Of a stretch of DNA of 64,000 nucleotides, positions 10,646 to 23,115 are shown one piece after another. The stretch covers positions 13,433,662-13,497,661 of the forward strand of contig OX328123.1 of NCBI GenBank assembly GCA_946811695.1. Reading direction: 5' to 3'. This stretch comes from Gonocerus acuteangulatus (taxonomy: Eukaryota; Arthropoda; Insecta; Hemiptera; Coreidae). Every line of letters starts with the position of its first letter. The first letter of the stretch is position 1. The notes beneath the pieces are model-generated. The model searched no databases, was not told the DNA's origin, and saw only the letters and a program-made list of their open reading frames with translations. The translations under genes were made by a program, and so were the position numbers.

Positions 10646-12410
10646 GCTTTACTTATCACCTCGACGGCTAACTATCTAATCATCATGATTCTGTTATACT
10701 AATATTCTAATTACATCGCTGGAAAAGCACTGATTATTAAAGAATGTTAACCCAATGGATCTCCAATTCCCGTGATGCAAAATTAGATTCCTTGATACCG
10801 GAATATGCAGAATTTAGTGGCCTACAACATCCATCTAAGTTTTTTTTTTCTCTAACACGAGTAGTAGTTGTTATCGCCATTTAAAAGTTGAAAAAACGTC
10901 GGGAAGCATTTTAGAAGCCATGTTGATCGGAACATTTTTGCTCAGAATTATTATTAAACTTGAATTCGATATTATTTTTTTTTATTTTTAAAGTTTCAAC
11001 ATGTTATATTTATAATCTTAGTCGGGTCATCACTAAAATTACCGGTGATATCAAGCTACTGTAGTCACTACAGAATCTTTAGTATTTCATAAGAACGAAT
11101 ACAACCTCAAAAGAACCCATCCCCCCCCATGTTCCTAAAAATAACAGTTTTCAAATGATAGCTGCATAAAAAGACTCTATTCAACTTTATATATCAGAAT
11201 AGGAGCACTAATTTCAATGGATTAAATGTATTTTAACACAATTAGGAAAAATTTGGTAAAGAAAAAAAGTGTCCAATATTTCCACAGTTGTATAGGGACT
11301 CTGCTCAATTTCCAACTGTGACATAACCTTATTGGTGTAATTAATGGTTTCTAAAGTAACCACACTTAAAAAAAATATCTTTTTCGAAATTAAATAAAAA
11401 GGCTAAAGCACTACTGTCAACAATTAATAATAAATACCCTCGCTCTATCACATACACACTCAAAATTAACATCAACCAGGGAAAATCATGTCCAAAGATG
11501 GCCATAATAGACTATGTTAAGCCATCCGAAGAATCCAAAGAAATTACTTAATTTATTAAATATTATTCTCGATTTATTATGAATGAATATTATTAAGATT
11601 CATTACAAAAACCCTACGCAGGACTTATTTTAAGAATAGTCCAAAAAGAGTTTTTCTTTTGAAGTTTGTAGCGAGAGATGTTATTGTCAAGTAACCCTCC
11701 TTGATTTGCTTTTTATAAAAGGGGGTAATCTGTGGAAATTTTACGAAAAAATAATTAGTAAGATGCATGGTTTTTTTTCGATGACAATGGAGAGAGCCGA
11801 AACGTTTCAACGAAAAATAAAATTATATTTGAAGACCCGTAAGCTGGCATACGTTTATAGAACATAATATAAACAAAAATAATTATTCAACAAGCCAATA
11901 GTATTTATGAAAATTTACGATGCAAAGAGCTGTTGAAACAAGCTGACAAATATTGTCAAACATTTTATTGGAAAAAACAGACAATTTATATATTTTCTAT
12001 AACTTATCATTTATCACTGTGAGTATGAAAAATAAGATGAGATCAAATACATGAACATTATTTTTGAATGTTTTGGGATAGATACACTGATCCGAATAAA
12101 ATCTTTAGCCGAAAATCAAGTATTTAAGGCAAATATTTAAACGCAAGTTACCGGAAAGGTTATGAACTGACCTTGTTGGCTGTACGAGAGGAAGCGTTGC
12201 CTTAGAAATAAGCCTTTTACTGTATATGAATGTAATGTAGCACTATTGGCAGAGTAAGAACATCTTTCTTTAGGAGAAAAATATATTGAATTTTTAGAGA
12301 ACCCTTCGTGAAATGGTCTGAAGGAAAGATCTTGTAGAAGGACGTATATTTTTTTACAAAATAAACAGAGGATATAGAAATATGAAAATTAGAGTAAAAA
12401 ATGGGGAAGG

Positions 12411-12474
<64 letters not shown>

Positions 12475-13980
12475 AAAATCTACCGAAAAAGGAGAAAAAA
12501 ATTGTTTTCTTTACTTATTTACTCGAATGAAGATCTAACAAATAATATATCAATTATTAACTGATTATATTCCAAATTTTCCTCTAAACTTCAACTTCCT
12601 TCTTATTTTATATTCTTTTTTTAAAAATAGTGTAACTAAGCAATAATAATTAATCATTAATTAATTGAGAGAAGAAATATCAAAATGTTTATATTTTTTT
12701 AAGCTGCTATTTAATTAACTTTACTTAATAATACTAGTTTTATATATTGTTATTAATTTCATTATATTTTTTATTATTTAGTAATACATTAACTACAAAT
12801 GATTAGTCTTAATGATTACTAAGCAGTGTTAATGTATTCCTAGTGAATTCATTGCCACATACTAATAATTTAGAATAAATACATTTTACATATTATCTTT
12901 GAAAAATACATCAAATTAAAAAACAGATATTATTGGAAATATTTTAGATTCTTTGTCTCTAAAGTTTTCCCGAACGACAACAATCTAAAAATGTATTCAG
13001 CTTATGGATTCTTTCAGCAAAATCATTTATTTTTTTATATTTAAAAAAAAAAACAAGTATTAATTCGTGTTTTTAAGATTTTCCTGATATTACTTTATTT
13101 ACAAAGGGTGAATATTTTACTAAATTTACTCCCCTGAAATAATTACCAGCATTGTCTTGACTGTTATGTATTATTCAGTATTAAATTGAAGTTATTATAA
13201 ATTAACTTACGTTTGATGTTTTGAAACATATCCTTTCCCATTTCGTCAAAATGCACTGAAAAAAATAAACGATTGACGTTATCAAGACATGTTAACAGCA
13301 AAAAATAATAATAAAATAGTAATCTTATTTAAATTAATAATAATTGTCGTCTTTACGACCCATAGAAATGTTTCAAAGAAAAATATCTTCACAACTATAC
13401 ATGTATTACGACTAATTAACTTTGCTTTAAATATTTTTCTGCTTCTCGGATTTTTTTACTATTTTTTTCTTAGCGAAGCATCTACAAAATGATAACTGTC
13501 TAATATTTTGGATTTAATCATTTTTTTATATAGTGAATGTATAAATATTCTAATTAAATTTAAAAATTATAAAATGTGCTTTAACATTTTAAACATTTTT
13601 ACTATGGAGCAGTCTATCTTGGTGCAAAAAAACTCAATTTAACCCCCAGGATTAAATGAATGTGTAATTAAAATGTCGATTTGACATTTGGTCAAAATGA
13701 CTAAATAATATTAAAACTACACATTCATAATTTACTAACATTTGACTGACTGACTCGTGGCAAAATGAAACTTGAACACAACCACATATTTTATTACAAA
13801 AATTGACAACATCAAACTGAGTTTAAAATATGTTCACTTGTTACTTTGTAAAATTTGTTAACACAATTAGATGAATTCTTTAATTTAATGAATATGTAAT
13901 ATTGCATTTTTGTGTAATTAGATGTATAATGAACTGCATAACTTGAGTATTTGAATCATTGTATATTGGGATGTATCAAA
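10646..13980. other. AT-rich non-coding stretch
   Basis: I see no exon, element or RNA gene here. It contains short homopolymers, a poly-C run near 11121, a (TA)n array at 12412-12472, and short open frames explained by AT-richness. The frame at 12382-12564 is the microsatellite read as Tyr-Ile repeats. Confidence 0.6.
12412..12472. repeat. (TA)n microsatellite
   Basis: About 30 uninterrupted TA units. Confidence 0.95.
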
Positions 13981-13983
13981 AAA

Positions 13984-14922
13984 AGTCCGTCACGCAGGAG
14001 CTGCATAACTAAGCACTTTCCTCAGAATTTGGGTAGTGTAGACTGCTTTCCAGAACAATTTGCTTAAAATATCCTACATAAATAAAATAAAAACATGAAT
14101 AGTTCTCTTTTAAATTTGTAATGAGTAACTGATCAATTATTAATTTGCTTCCAGAGTTATGTTTACACATGTTACCTATTACACTACGTAATAAATAAAA
14201 AAAAAAAACTCATATTATCGTATTTTGATCTAACGCAGGAACAGGATACAGTCACTCTAGTGGTAGAAAGCGCTCCTTGCGGCGGCTTTGTGAACCTACG
14301 TTTGGCGGGCTTTTCTATTGAAATATATTACAAATTAAACCCCCGCTTTACGATTGACCGAATCAGCTCATTTTTACAACACTTCTTTCTCATGAGTTAC
14401 CCACGACGTATACCGCGTTTCGTTACAATACAGCAGAAATTAAGACCGGTATGAGTATATTAGGAATTTGGGTCCGGAGTAAACCCCCCCTTCTAATGAA
14501 CCGATTTAGTTTATTTTTACAACACATATTTAACTGTAGATTACCACTACGAATACCGAGTTTCGTCGAAATATACCAAAAATCACGGCTGGTAGTGGCG
14601 AATTGGTATTGTGGGTCCGGAGTAAACCCCCCCTTCTAATGAACCGATTTAGTTCATTTTTATATCTCACTTTTCTCTCTATATTACCACTACGAATTCC
14701 AAGTTTCGTTGGAATATAACAAATATTACGGCTGACATAGTCAAATTAGTGTTTTGGGTTCGGGGTAAACCCCCCCCCCTTCCGGTGGACCGACTTTGGT
14801 GGTTAATGAACTCGTTCAATCGTTTGCTAATTGAATGCTATATACCAAGTTTCGTGACGAAAAAACAAAAACTCTGGCCGCTATCGTGTTAACAGACACA
14901 CATATATATATATATATATATA

Positions 14923-14966
<44 letters not shown>

Positions 14967-15106
14967 TATATATATAAAGTTTAACGGGGGTCATTTTCGG
15001 TGTCTACTAGGTAGGATAGATAAAGATTTGAAGAAATTTTTCAAAAATTCCGTCATGAGTCCAACCTCAATAGCTACTTTCCTTCGGAGGAAAGTGCTAA
15101 AATGTG
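13984..15106. repeat. Dispersed repeat family X, longest copy
   Basis: Starts with 'gtccgtcacgcaggagctgc' and 'ataactaagcac' and ends near 'ttcggaggaaagtgctaa'. AGCACTTTCCTC near the left end and GAGGAAAGTGCT at the right end are inverted. Internally, 140-150 bp units recur, each with 'cggagtaaaccccccc', 'gaaccgatttagtt' and 'ccaagtttcgt'. A compound (TA)n array lies at 14901-14974. Related copies are at 34931-36200 and 61285-62135, with partial copies at 26940-27170 and 45489-45620. No transposase frame was seen, so the family is probably non-autonomous. Confidence 0.65.
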
Positions 15107-16450
15107 ATTGGATGTATACATATTATAACAATTCAGTTCAGCTGCGGATGCTCAGATATAAATTAAGTAACAAATAAAAGAAAAATGTCGATTTATAAAC
15201 TTTCAAACAGCCCCTAATAATGCAATAACAGTTCAAATATGAGACATTTTTAATATGATAGAACATTATATGAAAAACAGACAAAGGAAAATCGCAATAC
15301 AATTGACAAAATACAGATTAATGATGGACAATTTTTTAGAGCAATTCATATAGAGAAAATTAGCGTAGAACGGAATCCTATCCCGTGATAGATTTCACGA
15401 AACCTGTCAAATAATAAAAGAGGAGAAAGCTTTTTTTTCCTACAAATATTCTTAAAAAATTTTTCCAACCAATGAAGCGAATCTCCGAATAACGCTGGGT
15501 TTTAAATTGAGAATTTTTTTTTTATCCTCAATCGGGATAAAATTATCGAAGACAGTGGTTCGATTCCCAATAAGAATACATGGATGCGGATGAACTTACA
15601 ACACATAAATTGACTTACAACTATTTAGACGTCATACTCGTGTAAGGGTTGTTTGAAGAAAATATTTATCGAACAAAATGCGAAAACATTGAGTAACCTT
15701 AAAAGTTGGAAGATTTTCTTTTAAAAATATTTCACCTAACTAAAAAAAATATTTTGAAATGATTAGTAAAGAAAGGCCCGGCCTAATTATAAATAAAATG
15801 AATTTAATATTTCATCGAAGACTAATATTGAGGCACCCATAGATGAAGAAGAGAATATCTGGTAATAAAGTGTAGTTTAGTATAAGTAATTTCCAAGATT
15901 TCTGTAATTATGATAGGAGTTTTTAAAACTAGAAAAATTAACAGTAAACAAACCAGTTAGTCGATTTTTTTTTCAAAATATTTCACTTATCTAAAAACAA
16001 AAATATTTGGATATAATTAATGAAGAGAGACCGAATCAAATAATAAATATTATAAACTTAATATTTCCTCGAATCCCTAGATAAAAAAATAATATCGGAT
16101 AATAGGGTGTTATCATTTTAGTATAAGTAATTACCAAGATTTCTGTACTTATGATCAGAGTATATAAAACTAGTAATTAGAATTGATAAGTACTCACATA
16201 ATGAAGAGAGGTCAGAAGATACCAGATTGAAATGAAGAGATGTAAGAAGTAGTGGGGTTTATATGGCAGAGTCACTAATTCCTCTCTTCTGTCTGTAGCC
16301 ATGGCTACATTACCCAATTCTCTTGATGAGGCCAATTGGACCTAGAGTGAGTGTTTCCATCCTTAGGGAGTGGGGGTGTTGTCAACAGCTGGAAGGTAAT
16401 TCTACTGGGAGGTTTCGATGCTCTCCAAATTCTACAGAAATTTGTGTTAT
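15107..16450. other. Non-coding stretch, no recognised element
   Basis: AT-rich sequence. Two related sub-blocks near 15730-15930 and 15965-16160 share 'ataagtaattaccaagattt'-like words and look like an old local duplication. No exon is supported. Confidence 0.45.
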
Positions 16451-16454
16451 TTTT

Positions 16455-16535
16455 ACCGCGGTTCCTACCTCCCTCCATAGGTTGACCTCATGAAGCAATC
16501 CGAAAGTGCCTACTAGAAAATTAAGGATATATATG
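16455..16535 (+). repeat. Family Y terminal fragment
   Basis: Contains 'cgcggttcctacctccctcc', 'ataggttgacctcat' and 'actagaaaa', the terminal block of the repeat family also found near 22000, 43210, 54878, 56970 and 63720. No matching second end is close by. Confidence 0.6.
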
Positions 16536-16879
16536 CTGGGTGCCCTACCCAAAAAAAAATGGCCAACCATCGGGAATCGATGCAGGATGAAAAAATAAAG
16601 AAAACAAGTCATGTTTTTGCTTCGTTTCAGAGAAAAACACAAAAAACTAAAAACAATTATTAAAAGGCAATCATTCATATGGCCCCCTCTAGTCACTCAT
16701 CCACCCCATCCCCGTATCCATTAATCCCCCCTATCCAAAAAATATAGGTATGTATATATGATCATGCCTCTGATTTTGTGTGGAATAAGGAAATAACAGG
16801 TAACCATTTTTTGACCTATCGATATAGAGCAGTCTTTCTGCGCATTCCTCGATAATGAACTGTCATTGTTCTTGGAGGA

Positions 16880-17232
16880 AGTCCTTTTTTCCACAGATAT
16901 TGGGAAGCTAGTTCCAAGTCAACGGTTGTCAAGCCCACTACAGGAGGACCGTCTGAAATAAGTTGGAGAGTAACCTTCCAAGGCGTTGGATAGGACGTGG
17001 TGGGCCGGTATCTTGGCCGGCTCGATCTTCAGACCTCATGCCCTTGGATTTCTTAGCATTAAAGATTTGGTCTACAGAGAGCCCATTGGCTCAAGGAAGC
17101 ACCTTATTCGTCGCATCAGATTGGCCTAAAAACGGAGACCAGCATAGCAATGCACAAATGCCATCCAGTCTATGAATTTCCGTTGTGATGCCTGTATTAC
17201 TGCAAGGGGCCAAACCTTAGAACTATTTAAAT
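16880..17232 (+). pseudogene. Tc1/mariner-type transposase C-terminal relic
   Basis: From 16963 the frame reads PRRWIGRGGPVSWPARSSDL with MPLDF after it. This matches the conserved block around the catalytic Asp of IS630/Tc1/mariner-like transposases (PARSPDLTPLDFF). A frameshift after about 17057 moves the continuation to another frame, where KDLVYREPIG, then CDACITARG, matches the usual C-terminus of the same proteins. Two in-frame stops follow the shift. Only the last third of the gene is present, without the N-terminal DNA-binding domain, so it is inactive. No terminal inverted repeats were found. Confidence 0.7.
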
Positions 17233-17395
17233 TGATCCTTAGGAGCTATTAGAGGTAGAAATTGCTAGTTTATAATTTATATAGTCCAGTGTTAAATTTA
17301 TATTTTTTTAAGAATTGAACATTCTTCACAATGATGATGTGAGTTTTTGCGAGTTGACTATCAGGATAAACCAATGTTATACATAGTCCCAAGAA

Positions 17396-17720
17396 GTGGG
17401 TTTTCTCAGTGTCTTCCCATTTTCTGTGCTCTCCTTGGACAGTGGGTTTTCTTAGTGTCTTCTCATCCCGTGTGCTCTCCTTGGACAATGGGTTTTCTTA
17501 GTGTCTTCTCATCCTCTGTGCTCTCCTTGGGCAGTGGGTTTTCTTAGTGTCTTCCCATTTTCTGTGCTCTCCTTGGACAGTGGGTTTTCTTAGTGTCTCC
17601 TCATCCTGTGTGCTCTCCTTGGACAATGGGTTTTCTTAGTGTCTTCTCATCCTCTGTGCTCTCCTTGGGCAGTGGGTTTTCTTAGTGTCTTCTCATCTTC
17701 AGTGCTCTCCTTGGACAGTG
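17396..17720. repeat. 46-bp tandem repeat with trimeric higher-order pattern
   Basis: 'gtgggttttc' (or 'atgggttttc') recurs at 17396, 17442, 17488, 17534, 17580, 17626 and 17672, a period of 46 bp. Variants cycle every three units: 'cccattttctg...ggacag', 'ctcatcc(c/t)gtg...ggacaa', 'ctcatcctctg...gggcag', then repeat. Open frames in both strands here are products of the repeat, and 46 is not a multiple of three. Confidence 0.95.
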
Positions 17721-18915
17721 GGTGAGAGATTAAAAAATTAGTCCGGCCTTCTTTGGCTATCATAAAGTTTTAGTCCAAATAAAATTAACTTTTTTTTTAA
17801 TTTATCTTTAAAAAAAAACGTCTTTGTTTCAAAGACAATATTTCTTTTTTTTTTATTCCATTAATATACATCAATTAAGTGTATAAATAATATCTACACA
17901 CCCCTAATTGTTGTATCCATAATAACAGTATACATCAAATTAAAAACATCAATTAATTAATTACACTGTAATGTAACCATGTCGGAATTAGACTGAGCAG
18001 TTGCACGCATATTTTCCCTAAGTTCAACTGCCTCTAACGTTCCAATAACCGAATATAATTAGATAATACTGAGAATTTTCCTTATCTAAAGTAGCTGTAG
18101 TAATAGAAACTCCTTAGTTTTATGATCTGTTTATTTGAGTTTTTTCCATCTAGTTATGGGAATTGGCCCACTGTGTGCCGGTATTTTCCAAAAAATCCAT
18201 ATTTCTTATCCCCAAAACATAAATCATCATTAAATGACATCAATACAAGACATCGGTGTGATGAAGATCACCAGAAATCTTTCATAAGAACTAACAATAA
18301 ATAATTCAATTGCCTTTTAAAAGGAGCTTTATGACCTGTACTTGTAAAAAGAGAAAAAAAAACCCTTCAGCAATAAAAGTAAGAAAGGCCATCAATAAAT
18401 CCAGGCTTAATGGCGGTCGTTAGTAGGAAGAAGAATAAAATAAAATAATCATTCAACCAAATTGATTTCTTATCGTAGATTTTGCTGTTGTTATTTTTTT
18501 TTTTTTTTTTGTTTTATTTCCCTAAGAATCTGCTGTCTTTTATACCTCGTATTTATTTTTATTGTACGCAACTAAGCCTCAGTTCGCCTCTTTAGTGTTT
18601 TCTCTAGTTTTTTTTTCTTAAAGCAATAACATTCATCTCTCCCCTCGTTTATCAGGCGTTTCAGCGCCTTACAAGGCTTTCTTCGTTCTGTTTCTTTACA
18701 GCTCTGTTTCTTATGCTAGCTTTATCACTGAGCAAATACACTTCGCTCCGACAGTTGATGGAATAGCACATAGTACAGACAAATCTTGATGAGTCGACTT
18801 ACCGAATATTAATTCTTTGGGTTTTATCAATATTTCGACTTATCTACATTTATGTGGAAAAAAATAAGAAAAAAATCGTTTAGGGCCTTCTGCTCAAGGA
18901 ATATAAATTATCATA
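17721..18915. other. Non-coding stretch
   Basis: AT-rich sequence with T runs (about 18494-18510) and no supportable exon or element. The open frame at 18122-18304 is short, without a recognised domain. Confidence 0.5.
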
Positions 18916-18921
18916 AATATG

Positions 18922-19620
18922 CTTTAGGTCCACCCGAAAAACCTATGTAATGTATTGTATAATATATAGTCGTATTTTTCGTACATGGCCACCGCGCATG
19001 CGCGAACGCCAACGGACACATTTTTGTGACACTTTTTTGTAACGCTTAGGTCCACGCGACAAACCTATGTAATGTACTCTATATCATAGTCCTCTTTTTC
19101 GTACATGGCCACTGCTCATATGCGAACGCCACTGTGCATGCGCGAACGCCAACGGACACATTTTTGTGACACTTTTTTGTAACGCTTAGGTCCACGCGAC
19201 AAACCTATGTAATGTACTCTATATCATGGTCTTCCTTTTCGTACATGGCCACTGCTCATATGCGAACGCCACTGTGCATGCGCGAACGCCAGCGGACACT
19301 TTTTTGTGACACCTTTTTGGAACACCTAGGACCATCCGAGAAACCCATGTAATGTACTCTATAACATACAGTCATCTTTTTCGTACATGGCCACTGTGGC
19401 CATTCGCGACAACCACTGTGCATGCGCGAACGCCAGTGGACACGTTTTTTTGAAACATACAGTCTTTTTTTTCGTACATGGCCACGCCATTGCGCATGCG
19501 CGAACGCAAGCGGACACTTTTTTGTGACAAATACAGTCTCCTTTTTCGCACATGGCCACTGCGCATGTGTGAACGCCATGCGCATTGGCCATGTGACACT
19601 TTTTTGTAACGTTTTTTTTT
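18922..19620. repeat. CpG-rich irregular tandem repeat, about five units
   Basis: Units start with 'aggtccac' at about 18927, 19048, 19186 and 19328 and contain 'cctatgtaatgtactctata', 'tttcgtacatggccac', 'gcatgcgcgaacgcca' and 'ggacacttttttgtgac'. Unit length varies (about 120-140 bp) because the 'tgcgcgaacgcca' block is itself duplicated in some. The block has more CpG than anything else nearby. Several minus-strand open frames (19256-19633 and relatives) are periodic shadows of the repeat. Confidence 0.85.
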
Positions 19621-20035
19621 TCAGTTTAGTCACCGCTAAAGCATATTTATGCTAAAAATAGAAATTACAACCTTCCAGGCGAAGTTTACTGAAATAAATG
19701 TTGTTTGTAAGTACATATGAGGCGTTGTGGATACGAAGGGCGAATTCAACATCCGGTCTGACTTTTTTTTCCACCGCCATCCGAATCTAGACGCTTCAGA
19801 GAATCTATAGTTATATTTTTCATGTTGAGTTCGCCCTTCTTTCCCTCACAATATACAGAGAATGAAAACAAGCTGGTTGGAAACTGCCATAGGAAGGCGG
19901 ATACGGAAGGGGAACTCAACACTCCACTACCCACCCGATGGATGATGATAGAAATAAAATGCTGTTTTCGTTGAAAGTGAAGTTCATTATAATTCCTCGT
20001 CAATTATTATATAATTTGTTTATTAATCTAGCAGT

Positions 20036-20392
20036 GGGTAGTGTGCCAGGCCAAGTTCCAGCCTAAGCATACTGTTTGTATATTACAGGCGGTCTTAGAG
20101 TCGATATTTACTCTCTCACAACTTTCAACCAGGTAAAGATAAAGTTATGAAATTTTACACAGGTATTATACTACTAGATGTGAGTAAAACTGGAAATTTT
20201 CATAATTCTACATCGAATAGTTTCTGAGTTATAAGCTATCGAAAATCGGGATTTATAGGACTCACTGACTGACTCATCAAAATTATTATGCACTTCCCAT
20301 GATGCTAGAGACTTGAAATTTTGCAGGATGATAGATATGAGGGTGTTATTAAAGAAAAAAATTGAAAAATCCTGAAGAGTGCCAGGGGGGGG
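20036..20392 (+). repeat. Inverted partner repeat, left copy
   Basis: The block runs from 'cagtgggtagtgtgccaggc' through 'gcctaagcatact', 'attacaggcggtcttagag', 'cttcccatgatgctagagac' and 'ttgaaattttgca'. The same sequence, diverged by some percent, lies inverted at 24785-25160. They could be long terminal inverted repeats of a 5.1-kb composite or simply two copies of a dispersed element. Confidence 0.7.
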
Positions 20393-20403
20393 GGTGCCAG
20401 AAC

Positions 20404-20695
20404 CTACTAGTCACTTACTAAGAACAGTAAAGACACTTCAACTGACTTTTAAAAACAACAATAAAAATACTTATTTCCAGTTACTAAAATATCACTTTCC
20501 TCAACCAGGTATATTCTTAAACTTGGCAATGTTTAGTTTTCTCTCTAAAGATAATTTCCGCACAAATAAAACCTTGCCAAGTTTAAGAATATACCTGGTT
20601 GAGGAAAGTGATATTTTACTAACTGGATATAAGTATTTTTATTGTTGTTTTTAAAGGTCAGTTGAAGTGTCTTTACTGTTCTTAGTAAGTTACTA
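20404..20695. repeat. Fold-back element F, copy 1
   Basis: Arms 20404-20535 and 20570-20695 are near-perfect inverted copies around a loop of about 35 bp; both contain 'cctcaaccaggtatattctt' in opposite orientation. Sequence beyond the right arm (to about 20930, with G runs) corresponds to the right part of copy 2, so copy 1 has lost its outer left arm. Confidence 0.85.
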
Positions 20696-21443
20696 TGAGG
20701 TCTTCTAAGTAATGAACTTGGACATTTCTTTCTTGTATCATCTCTTGTAATGGCAAATATTTTTGTTTGAAAATATGGTACTCTTAACACACCAACTCAT
20801 ACTACCTTTTTGGAGTGAAGGATGGTAAGTCGTTTTTTGGGGGTTTTAGGAGGGGATATTTTTCGCTTTTTGGGGAGGGGAGTGTTTCTTTGGGGGGGGG
20901 GGGAGGAACTTGGCCTCTATTCACATTAATGTTTTTTGGGGATATAACTTAACCCTGGATTGAGACCGCGCGGTAAAAAATACCTCACACGTTGTTTATG
21001 GCGTGTTTCTTAATTTCTGTGAACCAGAGAGACTCCCTTCTTCTTCCTAAATACTCGGAGGTGCATTATCTGGTATAAACTAATATAAACAAAGCCCCTT
21101 GTCTGCTAATCATTGCATGAGAAGGTCGCGAGTTGCGTATGGGGTATTTTTTACCCCACGGTGTAGTTAACGGATAACTTTTTCACTCCTCCGATAAATC
21201 TTTACGGGTCGATCACTTTTATGTTAAGGCTTTTTTAGTGACAAAATGACCTGAAAAGTGCCCAAAAACGATTTTCCCTATGATTTGGGCTATCAACGGG
21301 TTAATATTCATGTAGAAGTTAGCGCCTCTCTGAATGGAAGGGCGATGTGCCACCATTACCGATCACTAAAATGTGATGAACGTTAACGAGGAACATTGTG
21401 TTTTCGGAAAATTCCTATTTTTGGGGGGCTCTTGGTCGTTCTT

Positions 21444-21444
<1 letters not shown>

Positions 21445-21492
<48 letters not shown>

Positions 21493-21652
21493 GGCGCATC
21501 TGCATGTAGGCCATTAGCGCCGACATCCAGGGTGCAGCGGGGAATTTTCCCAGCGAGCCGTGAGATGAGAAACTTCCTGCCGCCGGTGGGGATCGAAACC
21601 ACCATCTCCCGCTTATGAATCCAAGGCGCTAGCCACTAGACCACGGGAGACC
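21445..21652 (-). mobile_element. SINE family C, tRNA-derived
   Basis: On the minus strand the head is tRNA-like: A box TGGTCTAGTGGC and B box GGTTTCGATCCCC. The body ends in 'cggcgctaatggcc' and 'gcagatgcgccgt', followed by a poly(A) of about 46 (the T run at 21445-21490). The 3' segment matches the 3' end of the 5S-derived SINE at 42385-42580. Weak flanking similarity ('gttcttg' on both sides) may be a target duplication. Confidence 0.85.
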
Positions 21653-21998
21653 CCTGTTTGTTGTTCTTGAAAAATTTTTTCAGTTTAGTAGTATTTTTTC
21701 TAGGTTAATTATTTGGTGTATGAACATTGTTGATTTTTAGCAGTTCCTAGCAATTTTGTGAATTTTAATAAAAATTATACAGATTTATTATTTGTTGTTG
21801 TTTGTCGCCCTTTGTATCCGCTTCACCGCATAAAATGCCAATTGGCAAAAAAGGCCTAATTGAAAATTAATTGAGTTGGAACATAAATAACGTGCACTGA
21901 AAAATATTTTCCAATATTTTTTTGGACGTTGCATTCCGTATCGAATCACGAGGTCCCGTATAGTACACAAGTACCCGAAAATCTCAAGAATACATTAT

Positions 21999-22440
21999 AT
22001 TATTAGCGCGGTTCCTCACTACGCGGTTACTCTGAGGTTGACCTCACGACGCAATCCGGAAGTGCCGACTAGAAACTTTCTCGATTTAGACCCCATGGAT
22101 CACGAAAATACAGGTGTTTCAAATATATATATATATGTTTGTCTGTTCGCTCTCTGGCAAGTTCAAAAACGGTCCGATTTTAATGAAATTTGGTACAAAA
22201 CTCTGTCGTCTAATTTGAAACGTCAAGATCGTTATCCAGCAGAATCCTCCCACTGGAAGATGGCGTTTGGGGCGAAATTCGCGCAAAAAGAAAATCGCAA
22301 CGCTTACGTTTTTGAGTTCATATGCTTGCAGGTACTTGTTTTATAGGTTTCTTAACATAGGAAAACGAATGAAACCATTTTTAAGGCGATATCTGTAACA
22401 GTTTTTGAGAAAAGTGGAACAAATATATTTGTAAGTCATT
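21999..22440 (+). repeat. Family Y copy
   Basis: Begins with 'tagcgcggttcctcac', 'gaggttgacctca' and 'gcaatccggaagtgccgact', followed by a short TA run, 'gtctgttcgctctct' and 'aaaatcgcaacgcttacgtt'. The same order is found at 43207-43620, 54875-55260 and, on the minus strand, at 56440-56760. No coding function is assigned; open frames at 22038-22346 and 22528-22740 belong to the repeat. Downstream to 23100 nothing else is recognised. Confidence 0.65.
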
Positions 22441-23115
22441 ATTTTTTTGTGGGTACTTAAAATCGCGGGATTCAATTAAAATATTTTCTACTCATTGGAA
22501 ATTCATCACAAGTAAGATGTTTAAATTTTGGTTATATTTGGAGTTAAGGAAGTATGCGAAAAAAAATATTTTATTAATAAACATAAAATTTTTTCGATTC
22601 TTCGTACATTTTTCGTAAATATCTCAAAACGGTTGGTAAATCGTGGTAAGTGGAAGGTGACCATTCGAATGCTTGCTAAATTCTCTACAAAAAAGGTTCC
22701 GAAGCAATATTCTATGGGGCAACGTAAATCAGAGATATAAGCGCTTAAAACTTAAAAAGTTATTGTTTTGTTCTTTTCAACCTGTTTTTATCATTGTTTA
22801 ACTCACTTTTTATTTGCTAGTTTTAGTTTTAAATTGCATTTATCAGTTAAATTAGTATTTTAGTCAAATAAGCCAAGAAACTATGAAAGGTATTGGCAAT
22901 AAGTTTGGAGTGGCTGTGGTAATCAAGATGGCTGTGGCTAATCATGATGGCGTATACATAGTTTGTTTTGAATTCTCCTATCTATATAACCTTCCTCATT
23001 GCCTAGAACTGAAGTTATCGTTATCTCTTATTTTATAAATAGACTTTACCCTCGGGAGAATGGAATTTTATTCGCCATGAACCACATATTTACAGTTGAT
23101 TATAACAGTAAAACG

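Noticed and set aside
11775..11815. GATGA ... GCCGAAACGTTTC resembling a hammerhead
   Set aside because: The CUGANGA box is incomplete and there is no stem II.
19256..19633. Minus-strand open frames of 66-125 residues
   Set aside because: They are periodic translations of the CpG-rich tandem repeat.
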